Assembly (NCBI GenBank): GCA_025358295.1
Contig: JANYJY010000009.1
Coordinates: forward strand, 62,001-126,000
Source: Gammaproteobacteria bacterium
Lineage (GTDB): Bacteria > Pseudomonadota > Gammaproteobacteria > Steroidobacterales > Steroidobacteraceae
Direction: 5' to 3'
DNA: 64,000 bases
Shown: one piece after another, positions 53,511-61,750 of the stretch
How positions within the stretch are numbered: position 1 is the stretch's first letter
Layout of the letters: each line of letters opens with the position of its first letter
Notes under the pieces: model-generated
Seen by the model: the letters and a program-made list of their open reading frames with translations, nothing else
Databases searched by the model: none
What the model was told of the DNA's origin: nothing
Position numbers and translations under genes: made by a program

Positions 53511-53722
53511 GTGTTCTCTAACTCACGTGAGAGGGTGTGGCAAAAATCGCAGCCAGCAGGCGCAGGCGTTAACGCTTCGACAAACTTCGAATGTGCGGAA
53601 AACCCTCCGAATGCGACGTTGACCGTCAAAATTGGAGATATTAGCCACAAGGTGCATCACTATCAGGGCGATAGTTCCGCGCCAGGCATCCTTATGACGC
53701 CAAAATTGTAAGGAGGGGATCA

Positions 53723-54391
53723 ATGACTTCCCGTCGATCACCCATGAGCGCTGCTGCTCCAGGGCTACTCGCTGCCGCAGCGTGGTTTGGTGTGCTATTG
53801 CAGCTTTGGCTCTCCATCAGGTTGGCACTCGCCAATGGAAAGACGGTTAGTAGCGGCCTGGTTGCCTACTTTGGCTACTTTACAATCCTAACAAACATCT
53901 TCGTTGCATTGGTCTGCACTGTCGGCTCGCTCCGTCAACACTCACCCGGTCGCTTGTTGTACCGCCTGCCAGTTGTCGGTTGCTCAACCGCCGCGATACT
54001 TGTCGTCGGCATCGGCTACCACACCCTGCTTCGTGAGATCTGGGCTCCACTGGGCGCCCAGTGGGTCGCCGACATAGTTTTGCACTACGTTGTACCCGCC
54101 GGAGCGCTGCTACATTGGTTGGTCTACCGCTCTGAAGACCGGGTAGTTTGGTGGGCACCGCTCTCTTGGTGCTGGTATCCGCTGGTCTATTTTGTCTACG
54201 TCATGGTGCGGGGAGAGATTCTGTCCTCCTATCCGTATCCGTTTATTGACGTCCTGGCCCTGGGATACACTCGGTCTGTGATCAACGCGGTCGGTTTCCT
54301 GATTGTCTTCGTTATCTTGGGCATTGCATTGCTGGGACTCAGTCGCCTCGCTGGGGGCGCCAGAAGCGCCGCCCATGAAGACGAGGTCTGA
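53723..54391 (+). CDS. Pr6Pr-family membrane protein (cassette gene)
   Basis: The 222-residue protein has six likely membrane spans: AWFGVLLQLWLSIRLAL, GYFTILTNIFVALVCTV, VGCSTAAILVVGIGYHTLL, ADIVLHYVVPAGALLHWLVY, PLSWCWYPLVYFVYVMVRGE, and SVINAVGFLIVFVILGIALL. The FTILTN and Y-H-TLL motifs with the HYVVP segment match the Pr6Pr family, of unknown function. ATG 53723 has a very strong AAGGAGGGG just upstream. The gene's stop lies in the next attC. Confidence 0.85.
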   Translation: MTSRRSPMSAAAPGLLAAAAWFGVLLQLWLSIRLALANGKTVSSGLVAYFGYFTILTNIFVALVCTVGSLRQHSPGRLLYRLPVVGCSTAAILVVGIGYHTLLREIWAPLGAQWVADIVLHYVVPAGALLHWLVYRSEDRVVWWAPLSWCWYPLVYFVYVMVRGEILSSYPYPFIDVLALGYTRSVINAVGFLIVFVILGIALLGLSRLAGGARSAAHEDEV

Positions 54392-54533
54392 CCAGCGGCT
54401 GGAGCGTACACGCGGGTGGCTTCATGTGGAGACTCAACGCGAACGCCAGTGCCCCCAGGACACCGGTTGGCGCAGACAATTTCTGGTGGGCCGCTGACCA
54501 CACGCAACTCAATCTCATCTTTAGGCGTTAAAC
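54386..54533 (+). repeat. attC site 4, divergent
   Basis: Left GTCTGACCAGCGGCTGGAGCG and right core GTTAAAC, about 148 bp. The left arm is recognisably related to CTAACCAACGGTTCGAGCG. The cores pair with one G-T-type change. Similarity to the other sites is lower, so this cassette may come from another source. Confidence 0.6.
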
Positions 54534-54541
54534 TGCAGTAA

Positions 54542-55027
54542 ATGATCAAGCCATCATTGCGAACGGCGTCAATATCCTGCCTTGCGATCTGGGCGGCGAT
54601 CTGGCTGCTTTTTCTCTTGATGCGCTTCTCACCGCTCGACATCAGGGTAATTCCAGGTATCGGTGAGTTCATGCTTGTGGCGCTCGCGGTTGTCCTATTC
54701 GCTCCGATCGCGGCCGTGGGGTTTGCGGCGGTTGCGCTAATTCGACAGTGCCGAGTTCAGTCAAACTGGATCACATTGGCATGTGCGATTGCTGCACTCT
54801 TTGGCCAGGGCTTTCTTTTCCTCACTTCGAGGTGGCTGTTATGCTCAATCTCATTGATAGACTTTATGAGTATTGCGCCATGCGCACCCTTCTCACCCTC
54901 GTCGCAATCCTCGCTATCGGCACGTCGCTACCGGTCGTCTCGCAACCCGCCATTGCTGTGTCGTCGAATGCTTCCGCGCATTTGGCCCATGAGAACTATG
55001 TCGCTGCAATTAACTCCAACAATCTAG
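54542..55027 (+). CDS. small membrane protein, C-terminus doubtful
   Basis: ATG 54542 lies 8 bp after the attC core, the usual spot for a cassette gene. Residues 1-110 hold three hydrophobic spans (ISCLAIWAAIWLLFLLM, FMLVALAVVLFAPIAAVGFAAVAL, WITLACAIAALFGQGFLFL). After that the frame runs on, low in hydrophobic residues and rich in Ser/Arg, through the start of the next gene for 148 bp. This suggests that the native 3' end was lost or shifted. The family is not recognised. Confidence 0.45.
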   Translation: MIKPSLRTASISCLAIWAAIWLLFLLMRFSPLDIRVIPGIGEFMLVALAVVLFAPIAAVGFAAVALIRQCRVQSNWITLACAIAALFGQGFLFLTSRWLLCSISLIDFMSIAPCAPFSPSSQSSLSARRYRSSRNPPLLCRRMLPRIWPMRTMSLQLTPTI

Positions 55028-55353
55028 AGTCGCTGCTCGGGATGCTCACCGACGACGTCGTGTTCATGGCGCCGAACGACAAGCCCTATGCCGGCAAAGC
55101 TGCCGTCCGTCCATGGCTGGCAGCGTATCTCAAGGCATACAAAACGCATTGGGACAAACCAGTTCAAGAATTCGTAGTCAATGGAGAATGGGCGTTCGAA
55201 CGCTATTCGTATACCTCTACGGATACGCCTCAGGGCGCAGGCGCGCCCGTCGTGGACACCGGGTGGGGATTCGTGGTCTATCATCACGACGCAGACGGCA
55301 GGTGGCGCGTAGCGCGCGATGGATGGGGTTCTAATCATCCGCCGGCCAAGTGA
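54880..55353 (+). CDS. secreted NTF2-like (DUF4440/SnoaL-type) protein
   Basis: The 157-residue protein has a signal peptide (RTLLTLVAILAIGTSLPVVSQPAIA) and an NTF2-like domain: AHENYVAAINSNNLESLLGMLTDDVVFMAPNDKPYAGKAAVRPWL, then WAFERYSYTSTDTP and WGFVVYHHDADGRWRVARDGWGS. Such folds often bind or turn over small hydrophobic ligands; no catalytic assignment is possible. It is the last gene before the eroded right end of the array. Confidence 0.8.
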   Translation: MRTLLTLVAILAIGTSLPVVSQPAIAVSSNASAHLAHENYVAAINSNNLESLLGMLTDDVVFMAPNDKPYAGKAAVRPWLAAYLKAYKTHWDKPVQEFVVNGEWAFERYSYTSTDTPQGAGAPVVDTGWGFVVYHHDADGRWRVARDGWGSNHPPAK

Positions 55354-55355
55354 AA

Positions 55356-55416
55356 ATCTAACGGATGATGGAGCAAACACGCGGCTCGACATCATTGAGT
55401 CGGCAAGGAGGGGGCG
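55356..55416 (+). repeat. truncated attC-like sequence at the right edge of the array
   Basis: ATCTAAC fits the RYYYAAC left core and the next bases (GGAGCAAACACGCGG) resemble attC 4. The GGCAAGGAGGGGGCGATG that follows resembles the spacer of attC 1. No right core follows; the site runs straight into a gene. Confidence 0.45.
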
Positions 55417-55692
55417 ATGAATCTCTCGAATGCAACGGTTGGCCAAGTGATTATTCCTGTCGAAGACTTCGGTCGTGGCTTATCCTTCTATAAGGACGTT
55501 CTGGGCTTGCCGTTTCTTTTTTCTGCTCATCCGCAGATGGCGTTCTTCATGTGCGGAGCGGTTCGGCTCTTGGTTGGCGTTGTTCCTGCGGGGCAGCCCG
55601 CTCAGCGTGCCTCTACCATCTATTTCCGAGTCAAGGACATCCAAGCTGCCTACTTGGCGCTTATGAACGAGATCGACATTGCGGGCGTCTGA
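55417..55692 (+). pseudogene. VOC (glyoxalase-fold) protein with internal deletion
   Basis: 91 residues, against about 125 for the family. The first half is normal (NATVGQVIIPVEDFGRGLSFYKDVLGLPFLFSAHPQMAFFMCGAVRLLVG, then IYFRVKDIQAAY). Then LALMNE, which resembles the final GN-x-LALM-E block of the family, follows at once. About 35-40 codons, with the second-half metal ligands, seem to be missing in frame. Probably non-functional. The ribosome site AAGGAGGGGG appears to come from an attC spacer. Confidence 0.6.
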
Positions 55693-55775
55693 CTGCTCCT
55701 CGCCACAGGGTCAGGCCGTCATTGACGGTCGCGGAGACTAAAGAATCTTTTTCAGTCGGCCTGTGCACACAGACA

Positions 55776-56156
55776 ATGCCCATCTATCACAATCAATTCG
55801 ATACGCTGCCAGCCGACACCGAGCGAGTGTTCAGGACGATCTTCAAAGCAGACTCGAAAAATACGCCCTGTTCTTTGCATGAGAACGTGCTGGTGGCGCA
55901 CGCCATCATTCCACTCCATGTGCACTGGGTTACGGAGATCCTAATTTGCCTCAGCGGAACTGCCGAGTGTTCTTTCAACGGCGCGGCCGCGGAGGCCTAT
56001 GCTGCAGGCAGTGTCGTAGTCATACCGCCGAATACCCCGCACACCATTCGAAATACCGGCGATGCGCTGTTGAGGCAGCTGTCCTTTCTCGCCGGCGATC
56101 CACCGGATACCCGGTGGTTGCAGACGCCGGGAAGCGTCGATCACATCGCACCTTAG
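55776..56156 (+). CDS. cupin-domain protein
   Basis: The 126-residue protein is a small cupin: IPLHVHWVTEILICLSGTAECSFNG gives a partial motif 1 (HxH...E) and GSVVVIPPNTPHTIRNTGDALLRQLSF gives motif 2 with P-x-x-x-x-H. The two His of motif 1, Glu and the motif 2 His could bind a metal. Substrate or ligand unknown. ATG 55776 is chosen by domain start; the upstream 80 bp are non-coding. Confidence 0.78.
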   Translation: MPIYHNQFDTLPADTERVFRTIFKADSKNTPCSLHENVLVAHAIIPLHVHWVTEILICLSGTAECSFNGAAAEAYAAGSVVVIPPNTPHTIRNTGDALLRQLSFLAGDPPDTRWLQTPGSVDHIAP

Positions 56157-56253
56157 CGCGACCATTGGCCCGCTATATCTCTTCACGGCCGCGCTTGCGT
56201 CACGCACAATGCACTAACCAATCGACGCCACTATTAGGAGGCCTGCATACACC

Positions 56254-56574
56254 ATGTACACGACTACAACTTTCGAGCTCCCAGGATATCGAGTGATGAA
56301 ATCCATTGGAGTCGTCCGAGGGATTACGGTACGCACGAGATCGCTCCCCTTGAGCATACTGGGGGGGCTGAGAACTCTATTCGGCGGACGGGTCGGGATT
56401 TTTTCCGACCTTTGTGAATCGGCGCGGGAAGAGTCCTTTCAATTGATGCTTGCCCATGCGCGCAAGCTGGGCGCGAACGGCGTCATCGGCATCCGCTATG
56501 ACACGGGACCCATGGTGGGGGCGGCGGAAGTGCTTTGCTACGGTACCGCCGTTGTCGCAGAACCAATGACCTAG
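56254..56574 (+). CDS. YbjQ (UPF0145)-family protein
   Basis: The 106-residue protein follows the YbjQ pattern: LPGYRVMKSIGVVRGITVRTRSL, then a glycine-rich segment, SAREESFQLMLAHARKLGANGVIGIRYDT, then EVLCYGTAVV. These proteins form pentamers; a metal-related role has been proposed but is not proven. An AGGAGG at about 56236 precedes the ATG by some distance. Confidence 0.9.
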   Translation: MYTTTTFELPGYRVMKSIGVVRGITVRTRSLPLSILGGLRTLFGGRVGIFSDLCESAREESFQLMLAHARKLGANGVIGIRYDTGPMVGAAEVLCYGTAVVAEPMT

Positions 56575-56665
56575 GTCGGAACCTTCGGGCAGCGCCTCCG
56601 AGCCGCCCCTATCGCACATCGGGATCAAGTGCATTCGCGTGCGCGACGCGCACGACCCGTAATCC

Positions 56666-57844
56666 TCATGCAACCTCGAAGAGGCCTGCTGCTCCCATGC
56701 CGCCGCCGATGCACATGGTGGTCACTACGTATTTAACGCCGCGTCGCTTGCCCTCGATGAGCGCGTGGCCCACCAACCGCGACCCTGACATGCCGTAGGG
56801 ATGTCCCACCGCGATGGCGCCACCATCGACATTGAGACGCTCGTCGGGAATCCCGAGCCGATCACGGCAGTAAATGACCTGCACGGCAAAGGCCTCGTTC
56901 AACTCCCAGAGTCCGATATCCTCGACTCGCAATCCCGCCTTGGCCAGCAGCTTGGGCACGGCGAATACGGGGCCGATCCCCATTTCATCGGGCTCGCAGC
57001 CCGCTATTTGAAAGCCGCGAAATATGCCCAGCGGACTCAAGCCCTTCTTCTCGGCACGTTTCGCATCCATGACTATGCATACCGACGCGCCGTCGCAGAA
57101 TTGGCTCGAATTCCCCGCGGCGATGACGCCCCCCGGCAAAGCGGAGCGAATCTTTGCGACACCTTCGTAGGTTGTGTCGGGCCGAATGCCCTCGTCGGCA
57201 CTGATGGTGACTTCCCGTGTGGCGATCGAGCCTGAACCCTTGTCGGCCACTGCCATCATCGTGGTCATGGGCACGATTTCATCGGCGAACCGTCCGGCCT
57301 GCGCTGCCGCTGCGGCCCTCAATTGGCTCCGCACCCCGTATTCGTCCTGCGCTTGCCGCGCAATGTGGTAGCGCTTGGCAACGGTTTCCGCCGTCTGCAG
57401 CATGTTCCAATAGATTTCCGGTTTGTGCTGGACCAGCCATTGCTCCTTGAGCATGCGCAAATTCGCCTGGTTCTGCAGGCAGGAAATCGATTCCAGCCCT
57501 CCCGCCGCATATACCTCGCCCTCACCGGCGATGATGCGCTGTGCCGCGAGCGCAATGGTTTGCAACCCGGTGGAACAGAAGCGATTCACCGAGACGCCGG
57601 CCGTTGTCACCGGACAGCCGGCCCGTAGCGCCACTTGGCGGGCCACATTCATGCCGGCGGCACCCTCCAGAAAGGTGCCCCCCACCATGACGTCTTCGAC
57701 TTCAGCCGGATCGAGGCCCGCACGCTGCATGGCATGCTGCAAAACGTGTCCGGTAAAGGTCACCGGATGCGTCATATTGAATGCGCCGCGCCATGATTTC
57801 GCAAGACCGGTGCGGGCGGTTGAAACGATGACGGCGTCGGACAT
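56666..57844 (-). CDS. acetyl-CoA acyltransferase (thiolase)
   Basis: The 392-residue thiolase has the nucleophilic Cys90 in [12 protein letters not shown], the His of the [16 protein letters not shown] block and the second Cys in [15 protein letters not shown]. Length is normal. Together with the adjacent multifunctional enzyme (2 bp apart) it forms a beta-oxidation pair like fadA/fadB or fadI/fadJ; the gene order here is hydratase-dehydrogenase first, then thiolase. Confidence 0.95.
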   Translation of the reverse strand: MSDAVIVSTARTGLAKSWRGAFNMTHPVTFTGHVLQHAMQRAGLDPAEVEDVMVGGTFLEGAAGMNVARQVALRAGCPVTTAGVSVNRFCSTGLQTIALAAQRIIAGEGEVYAAGGLESISCLQNQANLRMLKEQWLVQHKPEIYWNMLQTAETVAKRYHIARQAQDEYGVRSQLRAAAAAQAGRFADEIVPMTTMMAVADKGSGSIATREVTISADEGIRPDTTYEGVAKIRSALPGGVIAAGNSSQFCDGASVCIVMDAKRAEKKGLSPLGIFRGFQIAGCEPDEMGIGPVFAVPKLLAKAGLRVEDIGLWELNEAFAVQVIYCRDRLGIPDERLNVDGGAIAVGHPYGMSGSRLVGHALIEGKRRGVKYVVTTMCIGGGMGAAGLFEVA

Positions 57845-57846
57845 GA

Positions 57847-59943
57847 CTACTTTCCAGAATTGGAGAAGGTTTTACCTTCGGAGGCAAGCTGCGTGAGCAA
57901 GGGCGCCGGCTCCCAGGCATCCGGCGTATATCCCTTGGCGAATTCCCGCATGGTGCGCAGTACATTGGGCAGGCCCACGGTGTCGGCATAGAAGAGCGGC
58001 CCGCCGCGAAAATCAGGAAAGCCGTACCCGGTCAAATACACCACGTCGATATCGGACGCCCTCAAGGCGATGCCCTCCTGCAAAATGCGCGCGCCCTCAT
58101 TGATGAGCGCATACAGCGCACGTTGCACGATTTCCTGATCGCTGATCTTGCGGCGCGTGATGCCCAATTTGGCCGATTCCTCCAGCACGATCTGGGTCAC
58201 CAGGTCGGAGGGATGCGCCGTCCGATCCCCGGCCTTGTAGTCGTACCAACCGGCGCCGGTCTTTTGACCGAAACGTCCCAGCTCACAGACGCGATCCGGA
58301 GACTTGGAAAACACGCGGTCCGGATACTCGATATACAGACGCTTGCGGATGTACCAAAGAATGTCGTTGCCCGCGAGGTCGCTGACCCGGAACGGACCCA
58401 TGGCAAAGCCGAACTTCTCCATAGCCTGATCGATTTGCTGTGGCAACGCACCCACATCCAACAATAATTCCATCTGTCGGAAATACGAGTTCATCATGCG
58501 GTTGCCGATAAATCCGTCACAAACGCCGGACATGACGCCGACTTTCTTGATCTGCTTGGACACGGCCATGCTGGTCGCCACCACATCCTTGGCGCTCTTC
58601 TCTCCCCGCACGATCTCCAGCAGCTTGCTGACATTCGCCGGGCTGAAGAAATGCAAGCCGATGACGTCCTGCGGCCGGCGAGTGAAGTTCGCGATCTTGT
58701 TCAGGTCCAGGGTCGATGTGTTGGAGGCGAGGATGGCGCCGCTCTTGGCCACCTGGTCCAATTTTTCGAATACCTGCTTCTTGACTTGCATGTCCTCGAA
58801 CACGGCCTCAATGACCAGATCCGCATTCTTGAGGTCGTCGTACGATAGCGTGCCGCTGATCCGCTTGACGCGCTTGTCGAACTCCTCCTCAGTCAGCCGC
58901 CCTTTCTTCAAGGTATTTTCGTAGTTCCTTTTTACGGTCGCCAAACCCTTGTCGAGCGCGGCCTGGGTTGTCTCGAGAACCGTCACCGGAATGCCGGCAT
59001 TGGCGAAGTTCATCGCAATCCCGCCGCCCATGGTGCCGGCGCCGATCACAGCCACTGACTTCACTGTGCGCAGCGGGGTGCTGCTCGGCACGTCGGGAAT
59101 CTTGGCCGCGGCCCGCATTGCAAAAAACGCGTGCCGCAATGCCTGGGACTCCGAGCTGTTCAACAACTCGATAAACAGAGTTCCCTCGGTCTTCATGCCT
59201 TCATCGAAGGGCTTGAGCACGGCGGCCTCGATCGCCTCGATGCACTTGAGCGGCGCAGGATAGTTCTTGGCAAGCGGAGCCACGGCGCCGCGCGCGAAAT
59301 CCAGAAATGCCTCTGCGTTTTCCAGTTTTATTTTGAGGTCGCGCGCTTTCTTGGGCGGCATTCGCTCCGCGACGACGCGCTCGGCGAAGGCAATGGCCGC
59401 GGGCAGCGCATCACCCTCGACGACGGAGTCGAGCAAGGCGGTGTTCTCAAGTTCGCGCGCACTCACCGGGGTGCCACTCACGATCATATTGAGCGAGCGT
59501 TCCACGCCCACCAGCCGCGGTAGACGCTGCGTGCCGCCCGCACCGGGCAATAAGCCCAGTTTGACCTCGGGCAGACCCAGCTGCACTTTTGCCGTGGCCA
59601 CCCGATAGTGACAGGCCATGGCCAGTTCCAGCCCGCCGCCCAACGCCAGCCCGTTGAGTGCCGCAATCACCGGCTTCGGCGAACTTTCGATCTGCGTAAA
59701 TAAATCCGTCAGCGAAGGACTGGCGGTCAAGGCGCTTGAACCGAATTCTCCAACATCCGCGCCGCCACAGAAGGCGCTGCCCGACCCGGCGATCACCACC
59801 GCTGCGATCGATGTGTCGTTCGACGCGCGCTCCATGCCGTCGGCTATGGCGGTGCGCAACCCCAGGCCCAAGGCGTTGACGGGTGGATTCTTTAAGGTAA
59901 TCACGGCGACGGCGCCGTGTGAAGTATAGTCAGCGAATGCCAT
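57847..59943 (-). CDS. FadB/FadJ-type enoyl-CoA hydratase / 3-hydroxyacyl-CoA dehydrogenase
   Basis: The 698-residue multifunctional enzyme has an N-terminal crotonase domain ([47 protein letters not shown]), then a Rossmann domain ([25 protein letters not shown]). Next comes the [17 protein letters not shown] catalytic block, and two C-terminal 3HCDH domains follow ([36 protein letters not shown]). ATG 59943 has AGGAG 5 bases upstream; a longer open frame upstream runs antisense through the next gene and is not coding. Its start overlaps that of the divergent glycosyltransferase. Confidence 0.95.
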   Translation of the reverse strand: MAFADYTSHGAVAVITLKNPPVNALGLGLRTAIADGMERASNDTSIAAVVIAGSGSAFCGGADVGEFGSSALTASPSLTDLFTQIESSPKPVIAALNGLALGGGLELAMACHYRVATAKVQLGLPEVKLGLLPGAGGTQRLPRLVGVERSLNMIVSGTPVSARELENTALLDSVVEGDALPAAIAFAERVVAERMPPKKARDLKIKLENAEAFLDFARGAVAPLAKNYPAPLKCIEAIEAAVLKPFDEGMKTEGTLFIELLNSSESQALRHAFFAMRAAAKIPDVPSSTPLRTVKSVAVIGAGTMGGGIAMNFANAGIPVTVLETTQAALDKGLATVKRNYENTLKKGRLTEEEFDKRVKRISGTLSYDDLKNADLVIEAVFEDMQVKKQVFEKLDQVAKSGAILASNTSTLDLNKIANFTRRPQDVIGLHFFSPANVSKLLEIVRGEKSAKDVVATSMAVSKQIKKVGVMSGVCDGFIGNRMMNSYFRQMELLLDVGALPQQIDQAMEKFGFAMGPFRVSDLAGNDILWYIRKRLYIEYPDRVFSKSPDRVCELGRFGQKTGAGWYDYKAGDRTAHPSDLVTQIVLEESAKLGITRRKISDQEIVQRALYALINEGARILQEGIALRASDIDVVYLTGYGFPDFRGGPLFYADTVGLPNVLRTMREFAKGYTPDAWEPAPLLTQLASEGKTFSNSGK

Positions 59944-61750
59944 GCGCTCTCCTGTTTGGGCTGCCAAGTATACTGCTTTGCTGAGACGACTCCTCAGGCC
60001 GGCGACCTTGATCTTTTTGGCGTTGCTGTCGATTTGGTGCGTCGGCATGTTGGGACGCGGGTACTGGACTCCCGACGAACCGCGCGAAGCGGACATCGCC
60101 TGGCGCATGAGCTGGCAGGCGGACAAAGCCGTCCCTGTCCTGGCAGGCGAGGCCTTTTGCGAAAAGCCGCCCCTGACATATTGGATCGCGGCCGCCCCCA
60201 TTCGGCTGTTCGGCACGGCGGCCTGGGCCGCCCGGTTGCCCAACCTGTTGTACGCTCTGATCACGGCGCTCAGTGTGGGATGGCTGGCGCGCCGCAGCGT
60301 CGGCGGCGTGGCCGGCTTGGCCGCCGCCGCCGCCATGAGCACCTTTCTGCTCTCATACCAAGTGGCGATCTGGCTCGCCACCGACGCGCCTCTGCTGGCC
60401 GCCGAGTCGGTCGCTCTGTTGGGTACCTACTGGGGTTTCTACGCCACCAACAATCGCGATCGTCTGCGGGGCTATCTATTGATGCATGCCGCGTTGGGTC
60501 TGGGCTTTTTGTGCAAGAGCGCGGTTGCTTGGATGCTGCCGGCGCTGGCCATTCTCACCCTGGTCGTGTGGGAAAGGCGCTGGCGCGAACTGCTGCGCTG
60601 GGAACTGTATGCGGGCTTGGTCGTGCAGGCCGCGATGATTCTTACCTGGATTGGGTTCGTGTATGCGGGCGCCGACGGCGTGGCGCACTTGAAAGTATTT
60701 TTCTGGAATAATTTGGTGGGACGCTTCACGCAGGTCGATGCGCCCACCGAATTGCAATATGCGACCGCCCATCGCAATTCGCCGGGAAAGTACCTGATCG
60801 AACTGCCGCTGTATCTGGTCCCGTGGACACTGCTGGTCATTGCGGCGCTGCGCCGCGCCTGGCTGCAACGCAAGGCCTCGTTCGACGCCAATCGCCCGCT
60901 GCGTTTCGCGCTGGCGGCCTCGTTACCTACCTTGATTTTCCTGTCGTTGGCGGCCACGGCCCGCAATATTTATCTTGCGCCGGCACTGCCGGGGGTCGCC
61001 CTGTTGCTCGGCTGGTGGGTGCGAGAAGTCTCGGCCGGCCCGGATCCCTGGGACGTGCGTGCTCTGCGGGCGACTTCCGTCTTGTTGCAGTTGGGTGTGC
61101 TCGTCTGTGCCGCGGCATTGATCCTGGTGGGCCCCGATGGCTGGGCCACTATGACATCACGTGCCGCATTCGTGCTGATTTCCACTGCCGGCTTGGCTGC
61201 AGCTGCGGTTCTGGCGAGGCGTGCATGGACCGCAGCCCCGCTCCGGGATCAGCACGCGCCCGGGTGGCTGTTCCTGGCCTATTGCGCGCTGCTAATTGGA
61301 CCGTCATCGCAGCTGTACCGCCAAGTCGACACCTGGCAGGACCTAGGCTCGATTGCTCGCGCCATGCAACACGACGCGGCGGGAAGACCCTTGATACTGT
61401 TCGCGCCGGATGAGACGACGCGGGCAATGATCGACATGTACGCACGGACCGAGGTCGGCTGGGTGCCCGGACCCATTGATGCGGCCGGTATCGCGCATCT
61501 TCGGACGGCCATCGAAGCCGCGCCTTACAGTCTCATCGTGGTGCAATTGCCGCACAGCGCGAACGCGGCGGCGCAACGGCTGGCGACCCACTTCGGCGCG
61601 CGACGACACGAGGAGACCCCAGCGCCGGACGACGCATCGCAGCTGCCGTGGTTGCGGGGAACGTTGCTGTCGGTAGCAAAAAGTTATTCCGTTCCGAATG
61701 GGCGCCGCTATGCGCTGCTCGAATGGCGCGAGAGCAAGCAGCCTGATTAG
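59942..61750 (+). CDS. ArnT/PMT-family glycosyltransferase
   Basis: The 602-residue membrane protein has about a dozen hydrophobic segments. The first periplasmic loop reads RGYWTPDEPREADIAW, where DE is the catalytic acidic pair of GT-C (GT83) enzymes, followed by GEAFCEKPPLTYWIAA. It probably transfers a sugar from a polyprenyl carrier to a lipid or protein acceptor at the periplasmic face. The start at 59942 is uncertain because it overlaps the divergent gene's ATG; a TTG or ATG a few codons on is possible. Confidence 0.85.
   Translation: MRSPVWAAKYTALLRRLLRPATLIFLALLSIWCVGMLGRGYWTPDEPREADIAWRMSWQADKAVPVLAGEAFCEKPPLTYWIAAAPIRLFGTAAWAARLPNLLYALITALSVGWLARRSVGGVAGLAAAAAMSTFLLSYQVAIWLATDAPLLAAESVALLGTYWGFYATNNRDRLRGYLLMHAALGLGFLCKSAVAWMLPALAILTLVVWERRWRELLRWELYAGLVVQAAMILTWIGFVYAGADGVAHLKVFFWNNLVGRFTQVDAPTELQYATAHRNSPGKYLIELPLYLVPWTLLVIAALRRAWLQRKASFDANRPLRFALAASLPTLIFLSLAATARNIYLAPALPGVALLLGWWVREVSAGPDPWDVRALRATSVLLQLGVLVCAAALILVGPDGWATMTSRAAFVLISTAGLAAAAVLARRAWTAAPLRDQHAPGWLFLAYCALLIGPSSQLYRQVDTWQDLGSIARAMQHDAAGRPLILFAPDETTRAMIDMYARTEVGWVPGPIDAAGIAHLRTAIEAAPYSLIVVQLPHSANAAAQRLATHFGARRHEETPAPDDASQLPWLRGTLLSVAKSYSVPNGRRYALLEWRESKQPD

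Larger units (their letters stand above)
50075..55416 (+). mobile_element. integron cassette array without integrase (CALIN-like)
   Basis: A run of short genes, nearly all on the plus strand, is separated by imperfect palindromes of about 110-150 bp. These have R''-type RYYYAAC left ends and GTTRRRY-type right ends. Three of the sites share clear sequence similarity (CTAACCAACGGTTCGAGCG at the left, CGCTCA near the right). Cassettes hold toxin-antitoxin and small membrane or unknown proteins, typical of sedentary integrons. No intI lies in the window. Confidence 0.8.

Noticed and set aside
53511..53711. GTG-started 66-codon frame after attC 3
   Set aside because: No ribosome site and no recognisable sequence; it may be only the spacer before the Pr6Pr gene.
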